Source: Acidobacteriota bacterium (GTDB taxonomy: Bacteria; Acidobacteriota; Blastocatellia; Pyrinomonadales; Pyrinomonadaceae). Taken from it: 64,000 bases of DNA. The stretch spans positions 558,001 to 622,000 of the forward strand of contig JADJOS010000001.1 in the NCBI GenBank assembly GCA_016713675.1, given 5' to 3'. Under the pieces are notes generated by a model, which saw only the letters and a program-made list of their open reading frames with translations, did no database searches and was not told where the DNA came from. The position numbers and the translations under genes are program-made. Below are positions 1 to 7,713 of the stretch, piece by piece (within the stretch, counting starts at the first letter, position 1; each line of letters begins with the position of its first letter).

Positions 1-654
1 CTCAAACCGTTTGAGCGGGACGGATTTCGCGTTCAGAACCGCGTCGATAAATACCTCGTACTGATCGCGGTCCATCGGGCAATTTATATAATCGTCGCCG
101 CCTTTGTCATACCGGGCCGCCTTGAACGCGATCGACATATCTATCGAATCCGCCGCGATGATCGGTGCGATCGCATCATAAAAATAAAGCTGATCGTCGC
201 CCGTCAGCTTCATGATCTCTTTGGTCAACGCGTCCGAGGTCAGGGGCCCTGTCGCGATTATTGAGATCTCATCCGCCGGAATTTCCGTAACTTCCTCCCT
301 GATCACCTCAATATCCGGATGAGCCTCAACGCGTTCGGTTATCATCTCCGCAAACTTCCCGCGGTCCACCGACAAAGCCGCACCAGCCGGAACGCGAGTC
401 GCGTGAGCAACCTCCAGCACCATCGAACCGCCGCGTCTCAGCTCTTCTTTCAACAGATAAGGTGCCGAGCCAGGCTCATCCGTTTTGAGCGAATTTGAAC
501 AAACGATCTCTGCGAGTTGGTCGGTCCGATGTGCGGGCGTCTGCTGCACGGGCCGCATCTCGTACAACCTAACTCGCGCACCCAACTCCGCCGCCTGCCA
601 TGCCGCTTCTACACCAGCCAATCCACCGCCAATCACGTTTATCTTTTCGTTCAT
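1..654 (-). CDS. trmFO: TrmFO, folate-dependent tRNA U54 methyltransferase (5' part only)
   Basis: The product forms 5-methyluridine at position 54 of tRNAs with methylenetetrahydrofolate and FAD. The visible 218 residues start MNEKINVIGGGLAGVEAAW, a Rossmann FAD-binding GxGxxG motif, followed by the family signatures YEMRPVQQTPAH and VCSNSLKTDEPGSAPYLLK, and by TGPLTSDAL and a D-x-Y-I-N-C-P-M-D block near the window edge. These match TrmFO and not the related MnmG (GidA). The gene runs off the left edge, so the C-terminal half is not seen. It diverges from the cyclic-di-GMP gene at 772 with a 117 bp shared upstream region. The ATG at 654 is the only good start before the FAD motif. Confidence 0.95.
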   Translation of the reverse strand, partial: MNEKINVIGGGLAGVEAAWQAAELGARVRLYEMRPVQQTPAHRTDQLAEIVCSNSLKTDEPGSAPYLLKEELRRGGSMVLEVAHATRVPAGAALSVDRGKFAEMITERVEAHPDIEVIREEVTEIPADEISIIATGPLTSDALTKEIMKLTGDDQLYFYDAIAPIIAADSIDMSIAFKAARYDKGGDDYINCPMDRDQYEVFIDAVLNAKSVPLKRFE

Positions 655-716
655 TCGATGCTCATTATAGTTGAATCAGGCGAAGACTTCAGCGAATGTG
701 TCGTTGAAGTATTTTC

Positions 717-739
717 TTGACAATTAAACATTGTTTAAT
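717..739 (+). promoter_or_regulatory. TTGACA box with operator-like palindrome
   Basis: TTGACA (717-722) is followed at once by the perfect palindrome ATTAAACA-T-TGTTTAAT (723-739), between divergent trmFO and the GGDEF-EAL gene. No convincing -10 box follows at the usual 17 bp, so it may be an operator over a weak promoter rather than a promoter as such. TetR-type repressors bind sites of this shape; which regulator acts here is unknown. Confidence 0.4.
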
Positions 740-771
740 ACATCATCTAGGTAGCTCTGTCCTTCCGGCAA

Positions 772-3492
772 ATGCCGGACCGATGGATCTGTTTCCCCCA
801 ATCCGGCCCAAAAAAACAAATGGAATCCCAACTGCACAATAATCTGAGTCAGGATCGTTCGATCCCATTGACGTTTAGCGAAGTGGAATCGGTCACCCAA
901 TCGAATTCGGCGCCGGTCGATAGCTTCGTCGGCGATTTGTCAGCGCAAAGCCTCGGTGACAACATCTTCAACTCGATCTCGGACGCGATCCTTGTCCTCG
1001 ACGCTGATGCCAGGATCGAACGGATCAATCCTGCAACGCTTGAGCTGACGGGCTTTTCCGAAGCCGAGCTTGTCGGCCGATCCGTCGAAATTCTCACCCG
1101 AAACCGCCGCTTCTTTGAAAAGATGTTTGAGCGTTCGCTGCACAAGAGTGCACTCGGAAACCGCTTTGAAATGCATTGCCAGCGAAAGGACGGCAGCCGG
1201 TTCCCCGTATCAGTTTCGACCTCGACCATATTCGATTCAGCGACCGATTCGCACAAATTGATCTGCGTCGCCCGCGACATTACAAAGGGCAAACGGCTCG
1301 AAGCCGAATCCCGTGCCATCTCACGCATCATCCACGGGGCCGCCTCTACCGCCAATCTCGAGGAATTATTCGAACTCATTCACCGCACGATCAAAAAGAT
1401 CGTCTATGCCGAAAACTTTTTCGTCGCCCTTTTCGATCCCGAGACCGAGATGCTTACCATGCAGTTCTGGGTCGATAAATACGACCCAATGCCGGCACCG
1501 CTCAAGGTTGGCCGCAGCCTGAGCGCGTATGTATTTCGTAAAGGGCGTTCGATGTTGTTTACCGACGCCGATGCGAAACGTCTGATCGAACGCGGCGAGG
1601 TCGAATCGGTCGGCACCGATTCGCCGATCTGGCTCGGGGTACCGCTCAAGACGCCGTCAGGCAACATTGGAGTGTTGGTCGTCCAGGACTATGAGAATTC
1701 CGATACGTATACGTATCGCGACGTGGAATTATTGACGTCGGTCGCCGATCAGATCGCATTGGCGATCGAGCGCAAGCGTGCCGAAGACGCATTGATCCGA
1801 AGTCAGGAACGCTTCGAACTCGTCGCCCGGGCGACCAGCGATGCCGTTTGGGATTGGAATCTTTCGACGAATGAGATCTGGTGGAATGAGGGCTTTCAAA
1901 AGCTCTTCGGCTACGAGAGCGAAGCCATCGGCGGCGGCCTTGATTCTTGGATCGGGCGTTTGCATCCTGACGATTCGGAACGCGTGGTACATGACATCCA
2001 CCGTCATATCGAGAGCGGCCACACAAATTGGTCGGACGAATATCGTTTCAGGCGTGCCGACGGCTCGTATGCTTTTGTCATTGACCGCGGCTATGTCGTT
2101 TACGACAACGAAACGCCCCTGCGAATGCTCGGCTCGATGATGGACGTCACCGACCGCAAATCGCTCGAAGATCAGCTGACGCATCAGGCACTGCATGATC
2201 CGCTGACTAAGATCGCAAACCGAGTACTCTTTAAGGATCGGGTCGATCACGCACTGACCAAGCTCGCGCGTGCAAATACATCGCTGGCCGTTCTTTTCCT
2301 TGATCTCGATAATTTTAAGGCGATAAATGATTCGCTCGGCCACGCGGCCGGTGACAAGCTGCTGGTCTGTGTCGCCGAACGCTTGCAGGATTGCCTGCGC
2401 GAGGCTGATACGGCAGCCCGGCTCGGCGGCGACGAGTTTGCCGTCCTCGTCGAAACGATGTACCGGCCTGACGAGGCCGTCATGATCGCCGAACGAATTC
2501 TCTCAGTATTTCGCCAGCCTTTTGTCGTTGACGGCAAAGAGATCCACGTCGGAACCAGCATTGGAATAGCCGTCAGTTCGCCTGCCGCACTTTCGTCCGA
2601 AGAATTGCTCCGTAACGCCGACCTCGCGATGTACCTTGCAAAGAGCCAGGGCAAAGGCAAACACATCGTTTTCGAAGCCAAGATGCACGAGGCTTTGATG
2701 GAGCGGATCGAACTCGAAGAAGAGCTTCGCCGCGGAATAGAAAAGCGTGAATTTGTCCTTCACTACCAGCCGATCCTCGATCTGCAATCGAACAAAATGC
2801 TCGGCATGGAAGCCTTGGTGCGCTGGATGCATCCGCGACTCGGCCTGCTCGCACCGATGAAATTCATCCCGATGGCAGAGGAGACGAACCTCATCGTGCC
2901 GCTAGGCGAATGGATCCTCGGCGAAGCTTGCCGTCAGGTTCAGGCATGGCGGGTGCAGTATCCGGAAGATCTCGATGTCGCCGTAACGGTCAATATTTCG
3001 ATTCGCCAGTTCCTGCAGGCAGAGCTCGTCGAGCTCGTCAGCCGGGCGCTTCGCAACTCGGGCCTGCCGCCGCGTTCGCTGATACTGGAGATCACGGAGA
3101 GCTTTATGATGCAGGACACCGAGGCGACCATCGCAAAACTCCACGAGCTGAAAAAACTCGGTGTACGCCTCGCCATCGACGATTTCGGTACCGGCTATTC
3201 GAGCCTCAGCTATCTGCAGCGATTCCCGATCGACATCCTCAAGATCGACAAATCGTTCATCGACAAACTCGGCCAGGGCCGGGAGGGCAACGCCGTCGCA
3301 CGCGCGATAATAATGATGGGCGACTCGCTCAACCTCAAGACCATCGCCGAAGGCATCGAGCACCCTGAACAGATCAGCGAACTCCAACTGCTCGGCTGCG
3401 AGGCCGGCCAGGGATTCCATTTTTCAAAAGCATTGACAGTTGGTGATATGGACGAGTTCTTACTCGATCGCCGTCCGACCGCCAGTGCCTGA
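772..3492 (+). CDS. PAS-GAF-PAS-GGDEF-EAL cyclic-di-GMP protein
   Basis: A 906-residue cytosolic sensor that can make and/or break cyclic-di-GMP. Domains in order: a PAS at about 60-170, a GAF at about 185-335, a second PAS at about 345-465 with the usual DITK/DVTDRK ends, a GGDEF domain at about 470-635 and an EAL domain at about 650-895. The cyclase motif is intact (RLGGDEFAVL near residue 550) with an RxxD inhibitory site (READ) five residues before it. The phosphodiesterase motif is also intact (MEALVRW), as are the later DDFGTGYSSLSYL and KIDKSF blocks. No membrane segment is seen. Both activities look possible; which dominates cannot be told. The start is uncertain: an in-frame ATG at 820 is an alternative, and neither start has a clear Shine-Dalgarno site. 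A strong terminator follows. Confidence 0.93.
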   Translation: MPDRWICFPQSGPKKQMESQLHNNLSQDRSIPLTFSEVESVTQSNSAPVDSFVGDLSAQSLGDNIFNSISDAILVLDADARIERINPATLELTGFSEAELVGRSVEILTRNRRFFEKMFERSLHKSALGNRFEMHCQRKDGSRFPVSVSTSTIFDSATDSHKLICVARDITKGKRLEAESRAISRIIHGAASTANLEELFELIHRTIKKIVYAENFFVALFDPETEMLTMQFWVDKYDPMPAPLKVGRSLSAYVFRKGRSMLFTDADAKRLIERGEVESVGTDSPIWLGVPLKTPSGNIGVLVVQDYENSDTYTYRDVELLTSVADQIALAIERKRAEDALIRSQERFELVARATSDAVWDWNLSTNEIWWNEGFQKLFGYESEAIGGGLDSWIGRLHPDDSERVVHDIHRHIESGHTNWSDEYRFRRADGSYAFVIDRGYVVYDNETPLRMLGSMMDVTDRKSLEDQLTHQALHDPLTKIANRVLFKDRVDHALTKLARANTSLAVLFLDLDNFKAINDSLGHAAGDKLLVCVAERLQDCLREADTAARLGGDEFAVLVETMYRPDEAVMIAERILSVFRQPFVVDGKEIHVGTSIGIAVSSPAALSSEELLRNADLAMYLAKSQGKGKHIVFEAKMHEALMERIELEEELRRGIEKREFVLHYQPILDLQSNKMLGMEALVRWMHPRLGLLAPMKFIPMAEETNLIVPLGEWILGEACRQVQAWRVQYPEDLDVAVTVNISIRQFLQAELVELVSRALRNSGLPPRSLILEITESFMMQDTEATIAKLHELKKLGVRLAIDDFGTGYSSLSYLQRFPIDILKIDKSFIDKLGQGREGNAVARAIIMMGDSLNLKTIAEGIEHPEQISELQLLGCEAGQGFHFSKALTVGDMDEFLLDRRPTASA

Positions 3493-3495
3493 CAA

Positions 3496-3527
3496 AAAAC
3501 AGGACGGCCCCGCGGCCGCCCTGTTTT
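3496..3527 (+). terminator. Rho-independent terminator
   Basis: A GC-rich stem (AAAACAGG-CGGCC arm and its complement ending CCTGTTTT) lies four bases after the stop of the GGDEF-EAL gene. The A/T flanks make it usable from both strands, so it can also stop transcription of the phage cluster arriving from the right. Confidence 0.85.
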
Positions 3528-3550
3528 ACACATATGCTTTCACGCATATA

Positions 3551-3868
3551 TTATCTCACCGAAATACTCATTCCACGTTTTCCGGCATACATCCTTGCCA
3601 TTATTCGGCAGTTGTCAAAGACCTTTGATGTGACGACGCCTGCGGTCGGTTCATCGACCGTAGCAGCGGCACGGGCGGATTTGATCAGCCATGCTTGAGC
3701 CGCGGCGGCGTTCAGGTCGTAGGTCGGTGTCCATTCCTCATTGACGGGAGCGAGGCCATTTGCGTCTTCGAGTGCAAACGCAGCAAGCGTATCGCCGAGT
3801 TCGACTTCGGTCAAAGCAGGCTCCACATCCCATGCTGTAAGTAGTTTTAGTTTGTCTAATGAAGTCAT
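3551..3868 (-). CDS. Small phage head-region protein, function unknown
   Basis: A 105-residue acidic, alanine-rich protein beginning MTSLDKLKLLTAWDVEP. I chose the ATG at 3868 because the 30 residues before it translate a repeat element (3883-3959) and not protein-like sequence. It lies directly after the coat protein gene in transcription order, the place where head-completion or connector proteins usually sit, and its alpha-helical make-up (TYDLNAAAAQAWLIK) fits that. No family is recognised with certainty. It is the last gene of the phage cluster before the terminator at 3496-3527. Confidence 0.6.
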   Translation of the reverse strand: MTSLDKLKLLTAWDVEPALTEVELGDTLAAFALEDANGLAPVNEEWTPTYDLNAAAAQAWLIKSARAAATVDEPTAGVVTSKVFDNCRIMARMYAGKRGMSISVR

Positions 3869-3882
3869 AGTTTTCAAGAATT

Positions 3883-3959
3883 TGCAGAAAGTCGCAGGAG
3901 TTGCAGAGTCGCGATTCTCAAAAACTCCGCAACTCTGAAACTTCCTGCAACTCTCCAAC
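3883..3959. repeat. Imperfect palindromic repeat of GTTGCAG-type words
   Basis: The 77 bp between the coat gene and the next gene are built from variants of GAGTTGCAGGAAG on one arm and CTCTGCAACTCCTGC on the other, giving an imperfect hairpin around a short AT centre. It is one of several unrelated short repeats filling the gaps of the phage cluster. Confidence 0.6.
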
Positions 3960-3961
3960 TT

Positions 3962-4813
3962 TTACGCCTTATTCGCGATCAAGCACGCCAGCGCCGTTGG
4001 CCTCACGACCTTGGCACCGTATACGTGCAGTCCTTTGACAGCATCGCCAAAGCGCTTTTCCGGCTTGTACGTTTGGACATCGACGACCTGTTCGACATAC
4101 GACGTCGCGATCGAATGGCCCGCGAGGATCTTGTATTTCGTCCCAGTGGTGTGCGGTACGTTGTTCGATTTGAGGATCGAAAATCCCGCCGCCTCGCCCA
4201 CCTCGCCGTTTCTGAGCCTATGGTCGCCGGTCGCGGTTCCGGACCGCACAAAGCGGTCGTCCTTGAGCAGCAACCCGTGAAACCAGGCCGGCACGACGAC
4301 AAACCGGCCGTCGATCGGCGTGTTCGATTCGTCGAGCTTGACGCCAAGATCGACGAGGTATTCGTACGCATTGTCTTTGGTCGGCACGATCGGTACGGCC
4401 ACCGAGCCTATCTTGTTATCGGTCGGCACGTCCGTTTCCATCAGCCCGGCAATGTATGTGTCCGCCACATTTCGCAGTTTCCATCCCGCCTGACGCATCG
4501 CTTCGTCCAACACATTTACATTCTGCTGGGCACGATCGACGCTATCGACATAAAAGTTAAAATACTTCTGCTGATCTATCAACAGGGTCTGGTCGTCGTC
4601 CGACAAGATCTCGGGATCCGCGATATCGGCGTCCTTTGTATAGTTGTTGACCGAAACGTCGCTGACCGATGCGATCTTGACCGTATTTCCGGCCTTTTGG
4701 ATCTCGCCTTCGTAATCGCGATTGCACACATTCGCCTGTCCATATACGAGAGAGTTGTTGAGAGCGGTAAGCAGCCTCGCCGCCCATACTGTTGGTATAA
4801 ATTCTAATGACAT
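3962..4813 (-). CDS. Phage major capsid (coat) protein, P22 coat-like
   Basis: A 283-residue protein starting MSLEFIPTVWAARLLTALN, the opening typical of P22 gene 5-type coat proteins of many tailed phages, with the matching NRDYEGEIQKAGNTVKI segment and the later DGRFVVVPAWFHGLLLKDDRF block. It would assemble the icosahedral head with the portal encoded further upstream. The frame is open and the length is normal for the shorter members of the group. It sits between the scaffold remnant and a small head protein, the usual head-gene order. A strong GGAG-type site (GGAGAAAAAACAT) precedes the ATG. Confidence 0.8.
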   Translation of the reverse strand: MSLEFIPTVWAARLLTALNNSLVYGQANVCNRDYEGEIQKAGNTVKIASVSDVSVNNYTKDADIADPEILSDDDQTLLIDQQKYFNFYVDSVDRAQQNVNVLDEAMRQAGWKLRNVADTYIAGLMETDVPTDNKIGSVAVPIVPTKDNAYEYLVDLGVKLDESNTPIDGRFVVVPAWFHGLLLKDDRFVRSGTATGDHRLRNGEVGEAAGFSILKSNNVPHTTGTKYKILAGHSIATSYVEQVVDVQTYKPEKRFGDAVKGLHVYGAKVVRPTALACLIANKA

Positions 4814-4849
4814 ATGTTTTTTCTCCTGTGTTTTCTTATCTATAAGATT

Positions 4850-4900
4850 CCACTAGCTTCAGCTAGTGGAAAAGTAGCTTTTGGTTCCCGGCTTTGGCCG
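4850..4900. repeat. CTAGC palindrome plus GGTTCCCGGCTTTGGCC segment
   Basis: CCACTAGCTTCAGCTAGTGG (4850-4869) is a near-perfect 20 bp palindrome, followed at 4883 by GGTTCCCGGCTTTGGCC. Both halves recur at 10106-10227, so this is one copy of a dispersed small palindromic element. It occupies the 122 bp gap between scaffold remnant and coat gene. Confidence 0.75.
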
Positions 4901-4935
4901 GATCTCTCAGCACATTTTGCATTTTCACTTTTACA

Positions 4936-5320
4936 TTAAGGTGCCGACAGAACCTGCCGCACCTCCGCCCAATCGAGCTTTGCGATCTCGCTCGCAGACA
5001 TCCGTGACAGTGCTTCTTTCGTGAGTGCCGGAGCCATCACACGTCCCGCACCCGCATCTATCGACACCGGACGTTCCGTTCCGAACTGCTCCGGAAACTC
5101 ACGCGTCAGCCGCTCGACGATCGCCGCCGCATTGGCAAGCCCGCCGTCCTCCGCAAACTGCAGATCGCCCTTCGCCGCGTCAAACAATAACGCCGGCGAC
5201 CTCGCCCCGGCCCTAGCCAACGAAGCCGTGATCTGCTCCTTCGCCGCCGCCAACCGGATCGCTGTCTTGAGTCTTCGCATTCTCCGCCTGAAGAGCCTTC
5301 CATGCTTCCGTTCATCAGCC
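4936..5320 (-). pseudogene. Phage scaffold-like gene remnant, frameshifted
   Basis: The longest open part (4936-5280) encodes AAAKEQITASLARAGARSPALLFDAA and on to SEIAKLDWAEVRQVLSAP, which looks like the C-terminal two thirds of a phage capsid scaffold protein (small helical proteins found between portal and coat genes). The expected upstream part (words WKALQAENAKT and ENTTQQDNEDGT) is present but lies in the other two frames, with stop codons between them. At least two indels are needed to rejoin the three pieces, at about 5270 and 5305-5315. I therefore call it broken. The alternative is that only the 114-residue distal piece is still made, from the ATG at 5280. Confidence 0.55.
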
Positions 5321-5987
5321 GAATCGTGCCGTCTTCGTTGTCTTGTTGTGTTGTGTTTTCAGTTTCTTTTTGGTAAATTTATTAAATGGTTCGCTTGGCA
5401 ATCTCGTTTGGTATCAGCATCGCTCGGGCTTGCATGGCCAACCTTGTAGAGTTCCGGTTCCGTGCTTTTAGTAACGGCCTCGCGGGAACAGCGGTTCCTG
5501 GCAAATCAGGTCAAACGTCCTCATGCCGGTGGATCGAACATATAAGCTCTTCGTTTATTTGCTTCCTGGAAGTTCGGCCTTTTTCCGACCATTATGACTA
5601 CGCACCATATCGTTCATTCCCGGCGGTCCTTTACACTGCCTGCCAAGTATATTTGTCGCTCTTTCTAACGGCACGTTTTGGGTTTTTTGAGATCTCGCAA
5701 GCCCACTGACGTTGATTGAGGCGCTGGCTTGCCATCATTCAAGAGGAAATCTTTGCGAACCTTTCAAAGGTTCTCTTTCCATCGGATTCCGACCAGTCGA
5801 TGACCGGCATTGTCATCCAAGTCCTCTTCAGCGTTCGATCGTTATCGCCGTTCTGAGCCTGTCCGATAAAATGGAGGCATTTTTTATCGGAAAAGTTGAC
5901 TCAAGCCGTTTAGATCATCCACCTCCACCGCCGTCATTCGACTAGCAGCTTGACGATGCGGTTTTTCATCGCATAAACTCGCTATCC
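5321..5987. other. 667 bp gap without a convincing gene
   Basis: Open frames here (5386-5709 and 5712-5945, plus strand) have no Shine-Dalgarno site, no recognisable motif and atypical composition, so I do not call them. The one clear structure is a hairpin at 5862-5891 (TCCGATAAAA paired with TTTTATCGGA around a 10-base loop). This is probably sequence left when phage genes between portal and scaffold were lost. Confidence 0.5.
5862..5891. terminator. Hairpin with A/T-rich stem base
   Basis: TCCGATAAAA (5862-5871) pairs with TTTTATCGGA (5882-5891). The T-rich 3' arm on the plus strand gives it a terminator look, but the stem is weak. Confidence 0.4.
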
Positions 5988-6299
5988 ATGCGGTCAAAAT
6001 TTGGGTTCGCCATCGCATCGTTGTATTTCCTCTTCATCTGCGGCCTGCTCGTGCAGCCGAATTTGCCGTTCGCTCTATCGATTTTCAACGTGTCGAAACC
6101 GCATTATTGGTCATGGATCTTCCGTGGAGCTCCTCAGTCCATCCTTCCGCCCCGCCGTTTCGACGATCCCGGTTCCGGCAGAACGACCGCGATCGTGATC
6201 TATCTGATCGGGGCCCTTATCAACGCGGCCATCATCTACGGGATCTGTTCACTAATAGCGACGCTGATATCGAAGATCAGAGATCGACGCTCTGATTAA
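5988..6299 (+). CDS. Small inner-membrane protein, unknown
   Basis: A 103-residue protein with two hydrophobic segments (about residues 5-24 and 68-92) around a short loop containing PPRRFDDPGSG, and a basic C-terminal tail (KIRDRRSD). It is the only plus-strand gene candidate inside the phage cluster and overlaps the last bases of the portal gene (end 6299 against 6296). No family is recognised. Its opposite orientation could mean a moron gene or a host leftover. The lack of a good ribosome site keeps confidence moderate. Confidence 0.5.
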   Translation: MRSKFGFAIASLYFLFICGLLVQPNLPFALSIFNVSKPHYWSWIFRGAPQSILPPRRFDDPGSGRTTAIVIYLIGALINAAIIYGICSLIATLISKIRDRRSD

Positions 6300-7684
6300 C
6301 TCGCCTTCGTTACCATCGCCTTCACATCAGCCTCACCATAGCCCGCTTCGATCAACGCCTGTTCGACCGGCAGACCGATCTGTTTTTTCAATAGAATATT
6401 TTCGAGAAATTCCTTGTCGGACATCGGTGCGGGGTCTTCCCAATCGGTGATTAGCTGGACGCCGCTGCCTTTGCCTTCGATCGTGAGGGCGAACTGCATC
6501 GCGTCGGCCCAGATCTGGCCGAACGATTCCTGCCGGTCGCGGACCTTGGCGATAAAACGCGTCTCGGCCTTTCTGAGGGCTTCGCCGCTCGCCGTATTTC
6601 GCGTCTGGCTCTGCATAAAATAGTGCAGCGGCGTTCCCGTCACCGAAGCGATGTCGCCGCGAAAACTGTCCTTTACTTTTAAGAACTGTTCGAGGTTCGC
6701 CGTCGCAAAATCGCCAAACGTCGCGTCCGCGTTTTGCGAGATCCATAGATGATCGATGCCGGCCGTAAAAGGCGGCACGACCTTGCCGTTGTTGTCCACC
6801 TCGACCTCGATGCCCGCCGCCCAACGCTGCCGAAACGCCGAATATTCCATCGCCACCAGCATGTCGAGCATCGATTTATTCAGCCCGTCCTGTATCGGTA
6901 TCGCCGCCTCCAGCTCCGACCGCCCAAACGCCCCGATCCCCGCATTATTTGCAAAATGAAAGACCGGCACGATGCCGTACGGATTGCGGATCGCGGATTG
7001 CGGATTGCCGATTTCCGGCTCGGAAGCTCCCCTCCTTACAAAGGAGGGGTGGCCGCCGCTCTGGGCGGACGGGGTGGTTCTCTCTTTCTCAACGAACGGC
7101 ACAAACTCCGCAGCATCGAACAGTGAGCCTTCACTTGTTTCTTTCGACACATATTTCTCGATGCTGTCAGGATAAAACAAATTCAGCCTTATCCGTTTGT
7201 CCACACCTCGCCAATACTTCGCTGCACGCGCTATCGTGCCCGGCTGTTCGTCGTCGTACGTGACCGTGACGCTTCCCGCACCGTTCGGATACATCACGGC
7301 ATTGCCCGCCGCGTCCGGCCAGACGATCATATACGCGTCGGCGCATATAAGAACCTCTCTATGCACTTCCCCGGCCCTGATCCGCATTCGATTCGCGTTC
7401 CAAATGCGATTTGCGTCGGACCGCACGCCTGCAGCCTGCATTTCGCCACCAGCACTGATGCCGTCAACGCCAAACCCGACCACCCGCAGCTTGTCCCGCA
7501 CCGCCTCACAAACCGCCGGGCACAGATTGAGTGCAAACTCCCTGAACAGCGACCCGAACGCATTCCTAAACTTGTCCGTCGCAAATGCCAGATCATGATT
7601 CCCGCCGTAATACCTTTCCGACCTTGCATACCTCGCCGCGTTCCCGCGAAAACTTTCGATCGCTTCTTCGATATGAATATTCAT
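6296..7684 (-). CDS. Phage portal protein, SPP1 gp6-like
   Basis: A 462-residue portal: the dodecameric ring at the head vertex through which DNA is packaged. The N-terminal part (YYGGNHDLAFATDKFRNAFG), the central AFGRSELEAAIPIQDGLNKS block and SASVTGTPLHYFM-like QTRNTASGEALRKAE segment match SPP1 gp6/A118-type portals. Between about residues 197 and 235 the protein carries a foreign stretch (SAQSGGHPSFVRRG, then GNPQSAIRNP) that is a translated intergenic repeat (see 6981-7090), inserted without breaking the frame. The gene lies 30 bp after the large terminase gene in transcription order, which is the standard arrangement. Confidence 0.85.
   Translation of the reverse strand: MNIHIEEAIESFRGNAARYARSERYYGGNHDLAFATDKFRNAFGSLFREFALNLCPAVCEAVRDKLRVVGFGVDGISAGGEMQAAGVRSDANRIWNANRMRIRAGEVHREVLICADAYMIVWPDAAGNAVMYPNGAGSVTVTYDDEQPGTIARAAKYWRGVDKRIRLNLFYPDSIEKYVSKETSEGSLFDAAEFVPFVEKERTTPSAQSGGHPSFVRRGASEPEIGNPQSAIRNPYGIVPVFHFANNAGIGAFGRSELEAAIPIQDGLNKSMLDMLVAMEYSAFRQRWAAGIEVEVDNNGKVVPPFTAGIDHLWISQNADATFGDFATANLEQFLKVKDSFRGDIASVTGTPLHYFMQSQTRNTASGEALRKAETRFIAKVRDRQESFGQIWADAMQFALTIEGKGSGVQLITDWEDPAPMSDKEFLENILLKKQIGLPVEQALIEAGYGEADVKAMVTKAS
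6981..7090. repeat. Repeat insertion inside the portal gene
   Basis: Two repeats lie side by side. At 6981-7015 there are four tandem GGATTGC/GGATCGC words. At about 7023-7085 there is a hairpin (CTCCCCTCCTT and AAGGAGGGG around ACA) followed by GGCCGCCGCTCTGGGCGGAC and GTGGTTCTC. The second part aligns with 62331-62400 in the pil region over the same order of words (CTCC hairpin, CCGCCGCT-TGG, GTGGT-CT, CTCAA). It is therefore a dispersed element that landed in frame in a phage gene. Confidence 0.75.
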
Positions 7685-7713
7685 CTCTATTTCCCTCGTC
7701 TACCGTCTACCGC

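Noticed and set aside
4025..4807. 260-residue plus-strand frame opposite the coat gene
   Set aside because: It mirrors the coat gene; the minus-strand protein has clear family motifs.
5386..5945. Two plus-strand open frames (107 and 77 residues)
   Set aside because: No Shine-Dalgarno site, no motif, odd composition; they fall in decayed phage DNA.
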